This document shows, piece by piece, positions 31,293 through 43,700 of a stretch of DNA of 64,000 nt. The translations under genes and the position numbers were made by a program. Source of the DNA: Azolla caroliniana (lineage: Eukaryota > Polypodiophyta); assembly GCA_043228905.1 (NCBI GenBank), contig JBHGNT010000016.1, positions 6,882,001 to 6,946,000 on the forward strand, in the 5' to 3' direction. Each line of letters starts with the position of its first letter. Position 1 is the first letter of the stretch. The notes beneath the pieces were generated by a model. It searched no databases. It saw only the letters and a list, made by a program, of their open reading frames with translations, and was not told where the DNA came from.

Positions 31293-33789
31293 TATTCGGT
31301 AGTATAGCCTATGTGCATAAACCAAATGAGAATCGGAAGAAGTTGGACCCAAAGTCGGAGAAGTGCATTCTAGCCAGCCACTCACATGAACAGAAGGGGT
31401 ATACGCGGAGACGGATCACACGCAAAGAGAAAGAGAAGAAGAAGATGCCGGAATACGGCACCGGTAGAGATGAGTCGGATCGGAGCCAATCCGACTCCGG
31501 AAAGAACGAAGATGGACCTTCAGAGATGAAGTCCAAATCGGCCAAGAAGTCCCTTAAATCGGCTAACAAGAAGTATTGCCAATCCACCCGCCAGAAGAAC
31601 ACCGTCAAGCGGTATGGTTATAATGAGCACACGGCTCATCACTATGCATACATGACGAAAATGGCGAGAGTGTGTGAGCCAAAGAGCTACACAGAAGCGG
31701 CGAAAGACAGAACTAGCGTGCCGCAATGGAGGAAGAAATGCGGACACTCGATGCCAACGACACATGGGACCTAGTTGACCCTCCCGACACTATAAATCAA
31801 TCTACTGCAAATGGATATTCAAGATGAAATATAATGCCTACGGTTCGGTCAACCGGTACAAGGCCCGGTTAGTGGCCAAAGGATATGCACAGACCCACGA
31901 AATCGACTACAACGAGACCTTCGCTCTGGTAGCGAAGATGAAGACGGTTTGTGTGGTGCTGGCAGTTGTTGCAGCAAAGGGGTGGCATCTTCACTAAATG
32001 GATGTGAAGAACGTGTTTCTTCAAGGAGATCTTGAAGAACAAGTCTATATGATCCAACTCAACAGATTTCAATCGGAGATAAACAAGTCAGTAGTGTGTT
32101 GAATCAAGAAGTTGCTAAACGGCCTGAAGCAAGCCCCCCTGTCTTGGAACTCCAAGATAACACACTGGTTGTGTAAGATGGGGTTTGCGGCCTCGAAGTC
32201 TGACTCTTCGTTGTTCATCCGGAGAGGTTTGGAAGGTCCGGTGTGCATCTTGCTATACGAGGATGATCTAGTCATCACCGGACTCGGACTCGCTGAAATT
32301 GGCCGAGTGAAGTCCCAACTGTCAGACGCATTCGAAATGAAGGACCTGGAGAACCTTCATTACTTCCTCCGGATCGAAGTGATCCATACCCCCGACGGCA
32401 TATTGGTCTCACATCGACAGTATGTGTTTAATATGCTTACAAGTTCGGCATGACCGACTACCGACTAGTGTTCACACCCTTGGACCGGAACTTGAAGCTT
32501 CGTCATGGCTCCGGACTGGCTTGCAATGAGAAACGGTTCCAATAAATTGTCGAAAACCTCATCTATTTTACTATCACCCGACCCCACATCAACTATCCGG
32601 TCTGGATGATAAGTCAGTTTATGCGGAAGTCGACCGTGGAGCAACTTCAGTGCACGCACCGAATACTCAAGTATGTTAGCAGCACTAAGGATCGGGGATT
32701 GTTATACCAACACGTTAGGTTTGAAAAGCTAGTGTTACACCGATGCCGACCGGGCCGGTGACACGTCGGATCGTCGGTTCACTTCTGGTTATATGTTTTC
32801 TCTTGCGAGCGCAGGTGTTGTGTGGAGCATCAAAAAGCAGTTGTCAGTGGCTCTATCGAGCACTGAGGCTGAGTATTGGGGCGCAACCGTCGCCACCTAT
32901 AAAGCCATTTGGCTTCAATGGCTGTTGCAAGACTCTAGATCGAAGTTCCGACTCAGATCCTGATTTACTACGACAACATGAGTCGCATGTTGCTTGCCAA
33001 GAACCCCATCTTCCATGCTCGCACGAAGCACATAGAGGTGCATTACCACTTTGTGCATGAACGAGTCCTAAGCGGTGAAGTTGAACTTCAGTATGTTCGG
33101 ACAGATCAACAGGTTGCCGACATTTTCACCAAGGCACTCGGAACCAACAAGTTGTAGCACTTCTCTGCGATGCTTGGGCTACAGCATCTCGACATGCCGC
33201 ACTTGAGGGGAAGAACTGGTACTAGTACGGGGAGAACCAGAGCAGAAACTGGAAAAATAGGTAAAGTAACCAGAGAAGTAACCGGAGAGCAAGAGGAAAT
33301 GACTAAAACATCGGGAGACAAGAATGAAAATGAAGTTAAATCCAAACAAGTCGGAACAAGCGGCGACAGCGGCAAAGTCAAGAAGGACATAGCCAACTAA
33401 AAGAAGAAGGCCAAGACACAGACATGGTCCGATGTTGTGAAGGGCCTGAAGATCAATTACGAGGTGGAGATAGCCAACTCGGACAAGAGCGGGAACGAAT
33501 CGGAGACAGCCGATTCGAACAAACTGAATCACTTGGAGACCAAGCGGACTAGAAGGCAGCGGAAGTCGACGCTGACATGAAGGAACCGACGGGTTGAGAA
33601 GCGCCAAAGTCATAGCAACAAAGGAGCTGAGAAGGGCCTCTTGAGCAAACAAGCCGACCAAGAAGGTCGAGGTGCACAGAACCGGACGCGTCATGGGAAG
33701 CGGAAGAACTGGATGCCAGGAAAATCCAACTGCAAGGATCGACAAAGACTGACACTAAGATCCGACCTGAAGTTGAGCTTGAGGGGGAG
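31293..33789 (+). pseudogene. C1 pol remnant (integrase end, RT, RNase H)
   Basis: Integrase end: RKKLDPKSEKCILASHS. Linker with ARYGYNEHTAHHYAYMTKM-like sequence (31610 on). RT: YKARLVAKGYAQTHEIDYNETFA, MDVKNVFLQGDL, GLKQAPLSW and the catalytic LLYEDDLVITG (YxDD as YEDD, about 32250). RNase H: DADRAGDTSDRRFTSGYMF, LSSTEAEYWGA, FHARTKHIEVHYHFV over 32740-33070 with shifts. The 33190-33780 part codes a Lys/Glu-rich basic extension in broken frames. Several stops and frameshifts are present, for example near 31997, 32101 and 32452. It is not functional. In life it would copy and insert the element. Confidence 0.85.
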
Positions 33790-34250
33790 TGTTGAGTGTA
33801 CAAGCTCAACCTGATCCAAATCAGCTGAATAAGCCAAAGCCGGATCGTTATCCGAAACCCAAGCCGGATCGGTGTCCGAAGAAGAGAGCCGGATCAAAGG
33901 GCCAGACCCACGTGCAAACTGGTAGGCCATTGGGGGTCAACACTCCTAGACTACTATGTAGTTATCCTAGGAGTTAGTGGCAATAGCTTGGTACGAGCAT
34001 TGAAGTACTTGTCAGTACTTCTATCAATCCTTTATGGACATGTATAAAAGTGCTCACTGAGCACATTGTATGTATAGAGTCTTTGACTAATTTGAAATTA
34101 GTTTTGTTCTGCTCTCTCTGTCTCTCCTGTGTACTCTCTCTCTATGATCGAAGGTTCCATTAAACCTGCACAATATTTCTGTTAATATCCGATGAAGTCG
34201 GTGAAGTCTACAAGCTTCTGCACGCAATTCTTTACATAATGTTAATAGCG
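33790..34250 (+). repeat. C1 3' LTR (right border uncertain)
   Basis: TTGAGGGGGAG (polypurine tract) is followed by TGTTGAGTGTACA, as in C2 (TGTTGAGAATC). A TATA box TATAAAAG lies at 34043-34050, then a CT-rich leader. There is no second LTR to fix the end; I see no ...TCAACA end and take about 34250 from where TAGCTA-type D-B sequence begins. Confidence 0.6.
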
Positions 34251-34474
34251 TATTGGTTATTAGTATATAACTAGTTATTGATACTAGCTTATGCATGTAA
34301 TAATGAGTCCAATATAATGCTTATTAGCTTTTAGCTACTAACTACTTGTGGCTATAAGATTCAAAATAAATAGAGAATTAAATAGTTATGGCTAGTAACT
34401 AATAGCTAGAACTACTAATGATGAGTTATCTTAGCTTATTGCCACTTATATAATACCTAGATAAATGTAAATAC

Positions 34475-35180
34475 CTGAGGTACATCAAGACGGTGAATGG
34501 GATGCTCCTTGTATTAACTCCTTCAAAAACATTTCCTGCACAAATCCTTCTTATTGGGTGAAGCCCTACTCTCGTTAATCCAAAATATGATGATTATATC
34601 CTTGATTTATGATTTTATGAGCATCACTAGCTTACATCTTGTAGTTAACTTTAGTAGACTACTTCCTTCACCTCTTAAACTTAAGCGGTTTATTGTTATG
34701 TATACACTTTTTCTACAAACACTAATTAACTTAGGTAGCATACTGATATTAAGATTGTCAACATCACTATTTAGTAACATCATTAGACTAGATATTTTTC
34801 TGAAAATATCATATTTAGAATTGCTCATGTCGAGTAGTGTTTTTCTTAGATTATTAACTAGTACATTTGTTACATTTCCATTGAGATCATCAAAATCAAT
34901 TATATCTTTTATTGTTGGATCACTTAATATTCCATTAAGTATTACCTTCTTGTCTCCATAAGTGATGTGGTTGATTAGACTATTGAAATACTCCGCGATC
35001 TTTCTCTCAACAATTTTAGTTTCATTTCTTCCATTCTTAGTGATATTCATATCTACAACATTTAGCCAATATTATCCTTACCTTTCATTAATGTGTTTAG
35101 CTTACCCTTTAACATTTGTCAATGTTTCCATTTTCTTTTTTCTGCCCAATATTTTCTTATAGCTTGTTGTGTATTAATAG
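34475..35180 (-). pseudogene. Exon 1 of the DDE-like gene, copy B
   Basis: On the - strand it starts with TQQAIRKYWAEKRK, shifts frame, and continues MNITKNGRNETKIVERKIAEYF ... LPKLISVCRKSVYITINRL up to a stop at 34609-34607. Nucleotide similarity to copy A continues past the stop to the donor at 34475/34474 (about 80 percent by eye over the last 140 bases). It has the same helix-turn-helix-like segment as copy A. It is broken by the stop and by the loss of exon 2. Confidence 0.75.
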
Positions 35181-35289
35181 CCCGAAGTCTTTCTTTAGGT
35201 TTCACGAGGCTAGTGATAAACGCTCTGCTTCAACTTCCATTAGAAAATCCCAGTTAGCTAATTCAAAGGAAGAATGAGACGTAAAAGGG

Positions 35290-35650
35290 GGGAAATAATG
35301 AATGTGGCCAGTGTTGTATCGACTTGATCACATGCAACAGCAAAGAATGACTATATTGAATATTACATGTAAGGAGAGATTGCAGTGACGATGTTTGCAG
35401 AGGTGGGTAAGAGCGGAGATTGCAGCAACAATACTTGTAGAAGCGGTGATGACTATTGACAATCGTAGCGATAATACATACAAAGACAGTAATGAGTGAT
35501 TGCAACGACGGTATAAATAGAGGTAAAGAGCGATTGCAACAGAAGTACATGCAGAGGCAATAAGGAGCAATTGCAGCAACAATACTTGCAAAGGTGGGTA
35601 GACATATGCATGAGGGAAGGAAGGTTGTAGCGGAGGAATGATGAGTGAGG
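35290..35650 (-). repeat. Subterminal minisatellite, D-B
   Basis: Tandem, irregular units containing GCAACAACAATACTTGCA, GAGGTGGGTAAGAGC and GCGATTGCAACAG, of roughly 55-65 bases. It sits at the same place relative to the end as the array of D-A but with different sequence. Confidence 0.6.
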
Positions 35651-35850
35651 AACAATACCATTAATGTCGCCAATGTGATTGATCATGCATAATGGGGCAT
35701 TCAATCCACCTAGGAATTTGTTAAATAATTAAACCTTTCTAATAATATTATTTATGATACACATTTAATTTTAACTTTATTTGAGATAACATTTTGATAA
35801 TCGCAATAATTGCCAAACAACTAAATTACATTTAGCTTTTCGCATACCTG

Positions 35851-35901
35851 ATTAGTTATGTCAAGGACACATCTAATGTTCCCATTCCCATGCTTTCACC
35901 C
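35851..35901 (-). repeat. D-B terminal sequence
   Basis: Its reverse complement GGGTGAAAGCATGGGAATGG matches the D-A end, followed by an imperfect version of the same palindrome (ATTAGATGTGTC / GACATAACTAAT). Confidence 0.65.
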
Positions 35902-36925
35902 CTATCACATCATTAGCCCGAGACAAGAGATAACTATTTTTTATCGTGACTTTATTCAAATGGTGATAATTAATATATAGTTGCCACGATCCATCTTTTT
36001 ATTTGACTAGGACCGGTGCACCCTAAGGTGATTTACTATGACGTATATGGCACATCCTTCATCTTCTTCAGTTGGATTATGTCAATATGGAGGAATACTA
36101 ATAGGTGAAGTACTTAATATGAGATTGATATTATGGTCAATGTTACATTTAGGAGATAGTGCTTTTGGTAATTCCTTAGGGAATACGTCTTGAAATTCTT
36201 CTAAGAGTGTATCAAGCACTTGTTATTCAAAATATGTTAGTTGATTCCTGTCACTTGATCAAGTTCAAGAACACAACAATGCATTGTACAACAAGAAGAA
36301 TCGAAAAAAGATGTGCTCTAAAGAGTAGAGACAAACAAAGGTTTAACACATTGAATAAAGTGTTGAGTTATTTATAGAAAATGATATTAAATGGTTCACC
36401 CAATCAATGGATAAAGGTGAATTCTTATTAAAAAAACATGGATAACAAAGTATTACATCAGTGCATCTAAGACTCATAACATGAAAGTCTAGTTTTTCCA
36501 TATTGGTATCTATATGGATTGGCAATTGGTCAATCGCGCCATTGATGTATTGAACACCTCCATCCGTTAGATGGACTTAGTAATTATGATCAATTAGGCT
36601 AGGATGAAGTCCCAACATTTGAACCAAACAATCATTGCTGAAATTATGTGAGCTACCAGAGTCAAATAAAAAATATACTAAAGTGCCTTTGTAAGTTTGT
36701 TAGCAAGAAGCAAATCATTAGGCCTTGGTACATGTTGCGGAAAAGAACATGGAAAATAACTTAGATGTTGAGTATAAACCTCAAGAATATCATGTAATTG
36801 ACCTTTGCAATTACTAGGAATCTTGCCCTTCAATTCAAACCCCTTTGGTTGGAGGTTTGGACATTGCTCCTTCATATGACCCTTCTTTTTTCCATAACCA
36901 TATGTAGGTATTTGTCACTTAGAGT
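35902..36925 (-). pseudogene. G3: degenerate gypsy fragment (gag end, protease, start of RT)
   Basis: Read on the - strand: a zinc-knuckle remnant with its first two Cys lost (YGYGKKKGHMKEQCPN), a protease with DSGSSHNF (about 36665) and a degenerate FHVMSLRCTDVILCYPCF, then the RT start EFQDVFPKELPKALSP, and SP.GAPVLVK.KDGSWQLYINYHHLNKVTIKNSY (about 36030-35940). It ends where D-B begins, inside RT. It belongs to a different gypsy lineage from G1/G2. Many stops; non-functional. Confidence 0.78.
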
Positions 36926-37446
36926 CATGAGTTGAGAATTTGTTGGGTGTCTTCCATTTCCCACCGAATTATGATGGATTAGGTGTAGATGCAAGGAGTA
37001 TGGCGAGCCTTCGAGTGTGTGGAGCCTTCAACTCTGAAAACCTTTCAACTCCTAAGGGCTTTCGACTATGGGGAGCCTTCGAGTCTCCAAACATCCGCGT
37101 CTTCCTAGTCTTTGTGCCTCCATGGTCCAAGACCATCGTGGTCCCACTCGAGCAGGACACACTCGTTTCTTTACTCTATAATGACATGTATACCCGCCTA
37201 TATAAGTTTTATAAGAACACCACCTCCCTTCTTCGTTACCTACGTCACCTCCACATGGCTCTTTGGGAAGTTCAACGAGTTCTCCACAACTACGAACCAA
37301 AAGCAAGATATCTTACTTCCCCAACTAAAAATCCAACGCCTTTAACTCCACCCAAGACCACAACACCCCCTTGCACCAGTTTCTTGAGGTTCTTTTTTCT
37401 TTGTTGGCGTCTCTTTTTTATGTTTTCCTTATTCCTAGACCAACGT
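36926..37446. other. No gene recognised; possible LTR remnant
   Basis: It contains CCTATATAAG (about 37196) followed by a CT-rich stretch, and repeats of GGAGCCTTCGA(G/C)T. An open frame on + (36940-37461) has no recognisable motif. The promoter-like box would fit an LTR piece, but no ends are visible. It ends ACCAACGT at the G2 insertion point. Confidence 0.4.
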
Positions 37447-37593
37447 TGTCGTGAAGTATGAAAGCTTCACATTAAAAGTCTACAATAAGATAAATACGTA
37501 ATCAAAATAAAATAAACCTTTATAATGTTAATAACATACTATGATAATATTATACGTTACATGTAGAGACAAATATATCTATTATATTACATA

Positions 37594-37660
37594 GACAAGA
37601 GAGGACTTGAACTAATAAACCCTACCTTATGACACTCAAAGGTTACCATTTAGCCTATAC
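37594..37660 (-). other. tRNA-like module 1 in the G2 5' LTR
   Basis: On the - strand: AGGCTAAATGG (37656-37646, like a pol III A box) and, 32 bases on, AGTTCAAGTCC (37613-37603, like a B box). Between them is GTCATAAGG, like a CAT anticodon loop. No proper acceptor stem. The same module recurs at 37744-37810 and in the 3' LTR. Confidence 0.5.
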
Positions 37661-37743
37661 TAATAATTTACAAAATAATTTATGATTTGAATCAGTATTT
37701 TATAGTCTAAACCATGTAATATAATAAATGCACAAAATTACAT

Positions 37744-37810
37744 GGGCAAAAGAGGACTTGAACCAACAACCTCAACCTTATGACATTCAAACCTTACCAT
37801 TTAGCCTCTA
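37744..37810 (-). other. tRNA-like module 2 in the G2 5' LTR
   Basis: On the - strand: AGGCTAAATGG (37807-37797) and GGTTCAAGTCC (37764-37754). The B box differs by one base from the GGTTCGANTCC consensus. It is about 150 bases from module 1. Confidence 0.52.
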
Positions 37811-38425
37811 CTTACAATGTATATAAGTATGTGTCTTGTTTTCATTTTAACTAGTATTATATGGTTTAAACCATCAAACGTGCTACATGTGCACCATATA
37901 GCACACATGCAAGAGCCTCTTTGCATGTGCGCCACATGGCCCACATGTAGAACCATCTCTTCCCTATAAAAGGAGAAGGAAGTATAGACAAAGGCAAGAA
38001 ATAAGATGGAAATGATTATATTGGATCTAGAGAAAGATATATTGTAATAGAGAAAGAGAGAGAGAAAGGTATTCTTAAAAGAGAAAAGAAGAACTAGCTT
38101 GGTGGTGGTGGTCCTCAACTCGCAACGGAAGGGCGACGGTTCGAGTCTTATACTTGTCGACAGATTGAAGGGAAGACTATGGTCTACCATCAAGAAAGAA
38201 AAGAGTGATTACCTTGTGAGACAAAGCTCGAAGGTTCAACGATGCTCGCAATTATTTCATTCCTTCAAATATCGTTCTATATCCCATCTTGTCATATCTT
38301 GTTGATCTCTATTTACTCTATCTCTACTCTTCCGTCCATAATCCCAGTGATTCCTTCCTCACTTTCACGATATCTTTTGTCTACACAATGGTACGCTTCT
38401 AGGCGAGCCACACCACGACACAATT

Positions 38426-38443
38426 TGGTAAACACGACATGAA
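38426..38443 (+). other. G2 primer-binding site (tRNA-Trp, three changes)
   Basis: TGGTAAACACGACATGAA differs from the N2 site at three positions, two of them G to A. It sits five bases after the LTR. Confidence 0.7.
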
Positions 38444-38487
38444 ACGGGGAAGTAGAAGAGACATCTAAAGCAAAGGTCAACATCAAC

Positions 38488-40555
38488 ATGGCAAGTACGA
38501 GTACAATGGATCCGGTAAGGTTGTTTATTGAAAAATTGAATCAAGATCAATTATTTCATGCCTTACGAGAAGTCCGAGAGAAATTTGGTATGTTTGATGG
38601 CACAAATATCTCAAAGTATGTCAATATATATTATGATGAAATGGAAATGTTTGGTGTGAATGATGTCAATATGATAGCAACCTTTTATAAATTAGTGGAA
38701 ATGGAATTAAGAGATAGAATTTGTGAAATACAAGCATTGCATAGTTTGGATTGGAATGCATTCAAAGAAGCGCTTGTGTCTGAATATTCTCGTGAAGATT
38801 TCTCTCGAGTTATTATGCGTTCATTTCATGAATGAATCTTAAAAGAAGATAAAGGGTTATCTGTGGCTGACACAAAAAAGAGTTTGATAGGATGTATGGA
38901 CACTTAAAGCTAGAAGAAAGAAATTCTTTGACTTGGCAAAAGGTTGCTTTATTTTTGCAGGCAGTTGACAAGAGATATAGAAAAGAATTGGAATTTATGC
39001 TTGAAGTGCCAAATACCAAGGATGGTATAACGGTAGATTGGAATGAGGTAACAAATGCTTGTAATAAATTTATGAAAAGAATGCAAAGGAATGGTGTATT
39101 GCTACAAATACCACATGTGGGAATCATGAATCGGCTTGATCAAAACATCGAAGTTCAAAGACATGGTCGAGAACCATCACACGAAATGGTGCATCAACCA
39201 TGTGAAATGATCGGAACTAAGAGTGAAAGATATAACAATTAAAGTGGCAAAGCTTGAGAATGGTCAAACTTTGAGGTCAAGGGAACCATTCCGACCCCGA
39301 TGCATGTGGTGTGATAGTTTCGAACATCGTCTACGTGATTGTGAAGAATATAAAGTCATGGAAAATCGAGACTTAGTGTATTGGAAAAATGGTAACATTT
39401 ATTTAACTGAAACTAGAAGTCCACTTACAAAGAAATTTGGTGATGGTGGTGTTAAGGTTAAATTTGAAGAAGTTGAAGCAAAGAAGGCTTCCGCAATGTA
39501 CTACTCGACAACGGCAGGAATGTGCCTCAATGACATGTCATCCCGATCATCATTCTGGGAGAAGGTTGTAAGTACCGCACAAAAGCAAAAGATGAAGATG
39601 GAAGACCTTCGTGTTGCCGGAGATTTTGTAAGGAAAAACACTGGATGGGATGTTCTAGTAGATGTTATGATGGTCTATGCTCAGATGGCAGAACACCAAG
39701 AGCATGAGGTGATAGTGGAAGAAAAAAGGAAAAGGCCGGATGATGAGATTGGCTCAACAAAAAAGCATGAGACAAGAGAAAGCAAAAGAAAGGAGATGCT
39801 AGACGCAAAAGTCGAAAAAGGTAAATCTAGTCCTTCATTCAAATTAATGTCTGATATTGAAAAGGATACAAATTTAAAGAAAGTTTTAGAAACAAGAATA
39901 CTAGACAGTCAAGTAGAATTTACACTAAGAGAAGTGTTAGGTATTGCAAAAAAGGAATTTCATGATGAAATAATTGATATTGTGCGAAGAAAGAAGCAAG
40001 TAAATGAGCAGGTTAAAGAGACAAATCCGAAGGTGGCATATGAAGTGGTGAGCAACGAGTCAAACAATATCATTGTTGACTCTCAACATGCATCGACCTC
40101 AATGATAAATTCAAAAGATGTAAGAAGCCATTACTCTCGCAAATGTTGGGCAAGAGCCACTATTGAGCATCATGTGAAGATTGGAAATGTTCTAGACCCC
40201 GTGATGGCACTTATTGATCATGGTTTTGAAATAAATATAATGAGTACTGATTTTTAAAGGAAAGGTAGATGGCCAATTGATACTCAACATGGTTGGCAAG
40301 TAAAAGTGGCCATATCAGTCACGTAAGATTTATTTGGTGCATGCCCAAATGTAAAGGTTACTATTGGTGATATAGAGGTAGATCAACATTTCTTTGTGCA
40401 GGAAGGATCTACTTATCCAATAATCTTGAGGCAACCATACATTACAGCGGTACGGATGGAGACCAAAGTCCTCGACAATGGTTCTACCTATGCGAAAATC
40501 CGTAGCCAAGATGGACGACGAATTGTACAAGTTATGACAGTTCGCCCAAATCATT
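38488..40555 (+). pseudogene. gag-pro: G2 gag-protease region
   Basis: ATG at 38488 (MASTSTMDPVRLFIEKL). Gag core: FGMFDGTNISKYVNIYYDEM, LDWNAFKEALVSEY; TGA at 38833-38835 (N-terminal half ends), then a frameshift near 38875. Second block from 38892: WQKVALFLQAVDKRYRKELE, VDWNEVTNACNKF. Next frame (39223-40257): zinc knuckle CMWCDSFEHRLRDC, a basic/acidic linker, and a protease active site with DHG (ALIDHGFEINIMS). After a stop at 40255-40257 the protease flap and end continue (DQHFFVQEGSTYPIILRQPYI, VLDNGSTYAKIRSQDGR). The gag blocks match N2 gag, linking G2 to the gag-only elements. It is broken by at least three stops and two shifts. Confidence 0.85.
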
Positions 40556-40719
40556 AGAGAAACAAGCAAGAGCTTCGTGATCATTCAATACCAAAAGACT
40601 GTGATGATTTTGATAATCAGGTTTTTTATTAGGACTGTTGCGAGTGAGGGTTGCAATAGTCCCATTATTAAAAGACCCTCATATAGGGCATTACAACATA
40701 TGAATAAGACTATCATTTC

Positions 40720-43700
40720 ATGTTTCTGAAAGTGGTGTTATGTGTGACTAGGATGTATGAATGCAAGAGGAACTTGAAAAAGAATGTTAATCTGTTTCAG
40801 CAGGCATTGAAGGATAATGGAGTACTTGAAATGGAAGAGCAGATTGAAAGTGTTAATGAAGAAATTTCTTTTGCAAATACTTTAGAAGAGTTAGAAATGT
40901 TTTGAAAGAAGATGATGAGAATGTTAGAAAGATACATGTAAACTCAATTGATATGTATTATGAAATTGATAAGTATAATTGTAAATATGAAGAAGTAGAA
41001 GGTTTATGTAACACAAAATATAAAACAATAGATAAAAAGATTAAACCTGTTGTAGTACCAGTACCTATTGGTAGCGAAGAGAATATGAAGGCAGCATCAA
41101 CTGAGCATATGATTCGACCAATAGAGAAGATTGGACATCACTTCACTCCAGATACAATAAATAACTTAAGAATCGGAGGGGGTGAATTTCTTCTACAATC
41201 AGAGATCGCGACTTTCAAAGACATGATCTTTAGGCATGGGAAAGCGTTCACATTCAAAGCCGAGGAGATTGGTTGTGTAGATCCAAAGGTGGTAACGCCA
41301 ATGGTAATATTTACTATCCCTCATATTCCTTAGAATTTTAAACCTATTGCAGTACCGAGAGCTCAATTACCTCAATTGTTGGAGCTAATGAAGGATAAAG
41401 TCAAGATGAAGATTTTAGAGCCTTCAAATGCACCATACTCCAACCGATGGTTCACCGTTCCAAAGAAAGATGGCTCTCTAATATTCATTCAAGATCTACA
41501 ACCAGTCAACAAAGTCACAATCCGAAATGCAGGAATCGGGCCGATCGTTGATGAATTTGGAGAAGCTTTTGTTGGGAGAGCAATTTACTCTATGGGAGAC
41601 CTATATTCAGGATTGACCAATTTCAACTAGCAATTAATAGTCGCAATATCACAACAATGAGAACACCAATTGGGTTGGTTCAAATGTGCACTCTACCTCA
41701 ATGTGCGACAAATTCAGTTGCTCATATGATGAATGCAATGAACAAGGTTCTACATGAGTACATCCCAAAGGTAACTATGCCATTTTTAGATGATATTCCT
41801 CAAATGATGCTTAGAAAGAGAGAAAGATGAGACCATAGTTGGAAATGGTTGCAGAAAGTTTGTGATGGATCACATTAATGATTGTGAAAGTATTTTAAAT
41901 AAGCTTGAGCAAGTACATTTGACACTATCAAGAACAAAGTCAAGCTTTGGGCAGAATGAAGTTCTGATAGTTGGTCATATGTGTGGGTGGTATGGGAGGA
42001 AGCCTTCACCAATCAAAATTAACGCAATACAAAACATGAAGGAAGTTTGCGAGTCAGTAACAGAGGTGAGAAGATTTTTTAGGTGCATGTGTATTTTATC
42101 ATATTTGGTTACCGCACTTTGCACATGTCTCAGATCCTCTCTATCAACTTTTAAGAAAAGGGAAGAATTTTATATGGACTAATGAACATACACAAGTTGT
42201 TTAACAGTTGAAAGAAGCATTATTGAAAGCTCCAGTTCTTCGTCAATCAAACTACAAAGGTGAAAGACCAATTATAGTGACAGTTGATACTAGCCCAATC
42301 AGGATTGGTTGGGTTATCAACCAAGAAGATGAAGAGCAACATTGATATGCTATCAGGTTTGGAGCAAAGATATTAAATGATACGCAAAGAAATTATGCGC
42401 AAGTTAAACGAGAATTGTGGGGTTTGCTTACTGCACTAAAAACAAATAGAGATTACTTGATTGGAGTAGATGTAGTGGTTGAAATAGATTGTTTGCCACT
42501 CATCGTAATGATAGCAAGTTGTACGACACCAGATATTGCAATGCTTCGGTGGATTGCATACATCAGAACCATGAACCCAGAATTGCGGCATATAAAGGGC
42601 AAAGAGAACCATGGCGCAGATATGCTGTCAAGGGCAAGGTTCATAAATGAAAAGCTAATGCAAACTGAAGATAAGAACTGGGCAACTACAAACCATCAAG
42701 TTGCTCATCAAGTATCTATTAAGCCTCATGATGAGTTTAATGTAAGTATAATGTTCAAAGACACAAAGTATGAAGGTCAATGGTTAGAAATAGGAAAACT
42801 TTTAAAGACTCAAGAAGTCGACCCATCATGGTCAAAGAAACAACTAAATGAATTTCGAAGAAGATCATTCAAATTTTTTTTACATGAAGGGCATCTATGG
42901 AGGCACCCAAAAAGGCCAACCGAAAATCCTCTTCGAGTCATTTGTAAGAATGATATTAAAAGAAAATTAATGACTGAATTCCATGATAGTTTGTGGGCAG
43001 GACATAGAGGCATATGGGTGACATTTATGAAGTTAAAAGAGAAGTATTGGTGGTCACATATGTATAAAGGTGTAATGAAATTTGTGGAAACTTGTGAAAT
43101 ATGTCAAAGGTATTCAACTATTCGATATCGAGATGAGCTAAAACCAACATATTCATCATCAATGCACTATAAATGGATGGTTGATCTAGTGACAATGCCA
43201 CTTGGGGAAGGTCAAATGCGATATTTAGTACTAGCAAGAGAAGACCTTACAAACCAAGTAGAAGGAAGACCACTACGACAAAAAACAACTAGAGTTGTAT
43301 GTAAATTTTTGTTAGAAGATGTAATATGTCGTTATGGGTGTGTTGGTAAAATAATTGCAGATAGAGGAGAACTTGACTCTGATGAAGCTAGAGAATTCTT
43401 CAGCCGGATAGGGGTCAAATTATCTCTTACAACTGTGTATAATCCAAAAGCCAATGGAAAGATTGAAAGAGGACATAGCCCAATAGTTAAGGTGATCGTG
43501 AAAAGTTGTAAAGGTAAAATAAGAGATTGGCCACGCATGCTACCGTATGCACTATGTGCAGATCGGACAACACATAGTTCGGTAATAGGATATATGCCAA
43601 CTGAATTGATACTTGGCCAAAAGCCCATCATGCCAATAGAAGGATCAATTATGTCGTGGACATCTATTCCATGGAGAGAAGAGTTGAGCAGAGAAGAATT

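Larger units (their letters stand above)
31293..34250 (+). mobile_element. C1: Ty1/copia element, 5'-truncated
   Basis: It starts abruptly inside integrase (VFGSIAYVHIN) and runs through RT, RNase H, a basic 3' extension, a polypurine tract and a 3' LTR. No 5' LTR, gag or protease. It lies between the HAD-like gene and D-B, in what looks like the D-B intron on its right side. Its proteins resemble those of C2 at 61033-64000. Confidence 0.82.
34320..35901 (-). mobile_element. D-B: inverted partial copy of the D family
   Basis: On the - strand, from 35901 inward: terminal GGGTGAAAGCATGGG, a minisatellite (35650-35290), exon 1 of the transposase-like gene, donor CTCAG|GTATTT and TAGCTA-rich intron sequence. 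It is then cut by C1. It lacks exon 2. The right flank is a gypsy fragment (G3), different from the N1 LTR that flanks D-A, so D-A and D-B do not sit in the same target. Confidence 0.6.
37447..38420 (+). repeat. G2 5' LTR
   Basis: TGTCGTGAAG ... CACGACA. The start has a small inverted repeat (GTGAAG, 8 bases, CTTCAC). TATA box CTATAAAAGG at 37964-37973, followed by an AG-rich leader. It contains two antisense tRNA-like modules. Confidence 0.93.

Noticed and set aside
24653-35901. One 11.2-kb transposon bounded by terminal inverted repeats
   Set aside because: The two ends are flanked by different sequences (N1 LTR on the left, gypsy RT on the right), and homology extends past the ends into exon 1 on both sides. 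Two inverted copies of one family explain this better.
36940-37461. 173-codon open frame on +
   Set aside because: No domain; it runs across the G2 LTR border, and upstream repeats suggest a remnant.
37594-37810. True tRNA genes
   Set aside because: A and B boxes are present but acceptor and anticodon stems do not pair, and all copies lie in LTRs.
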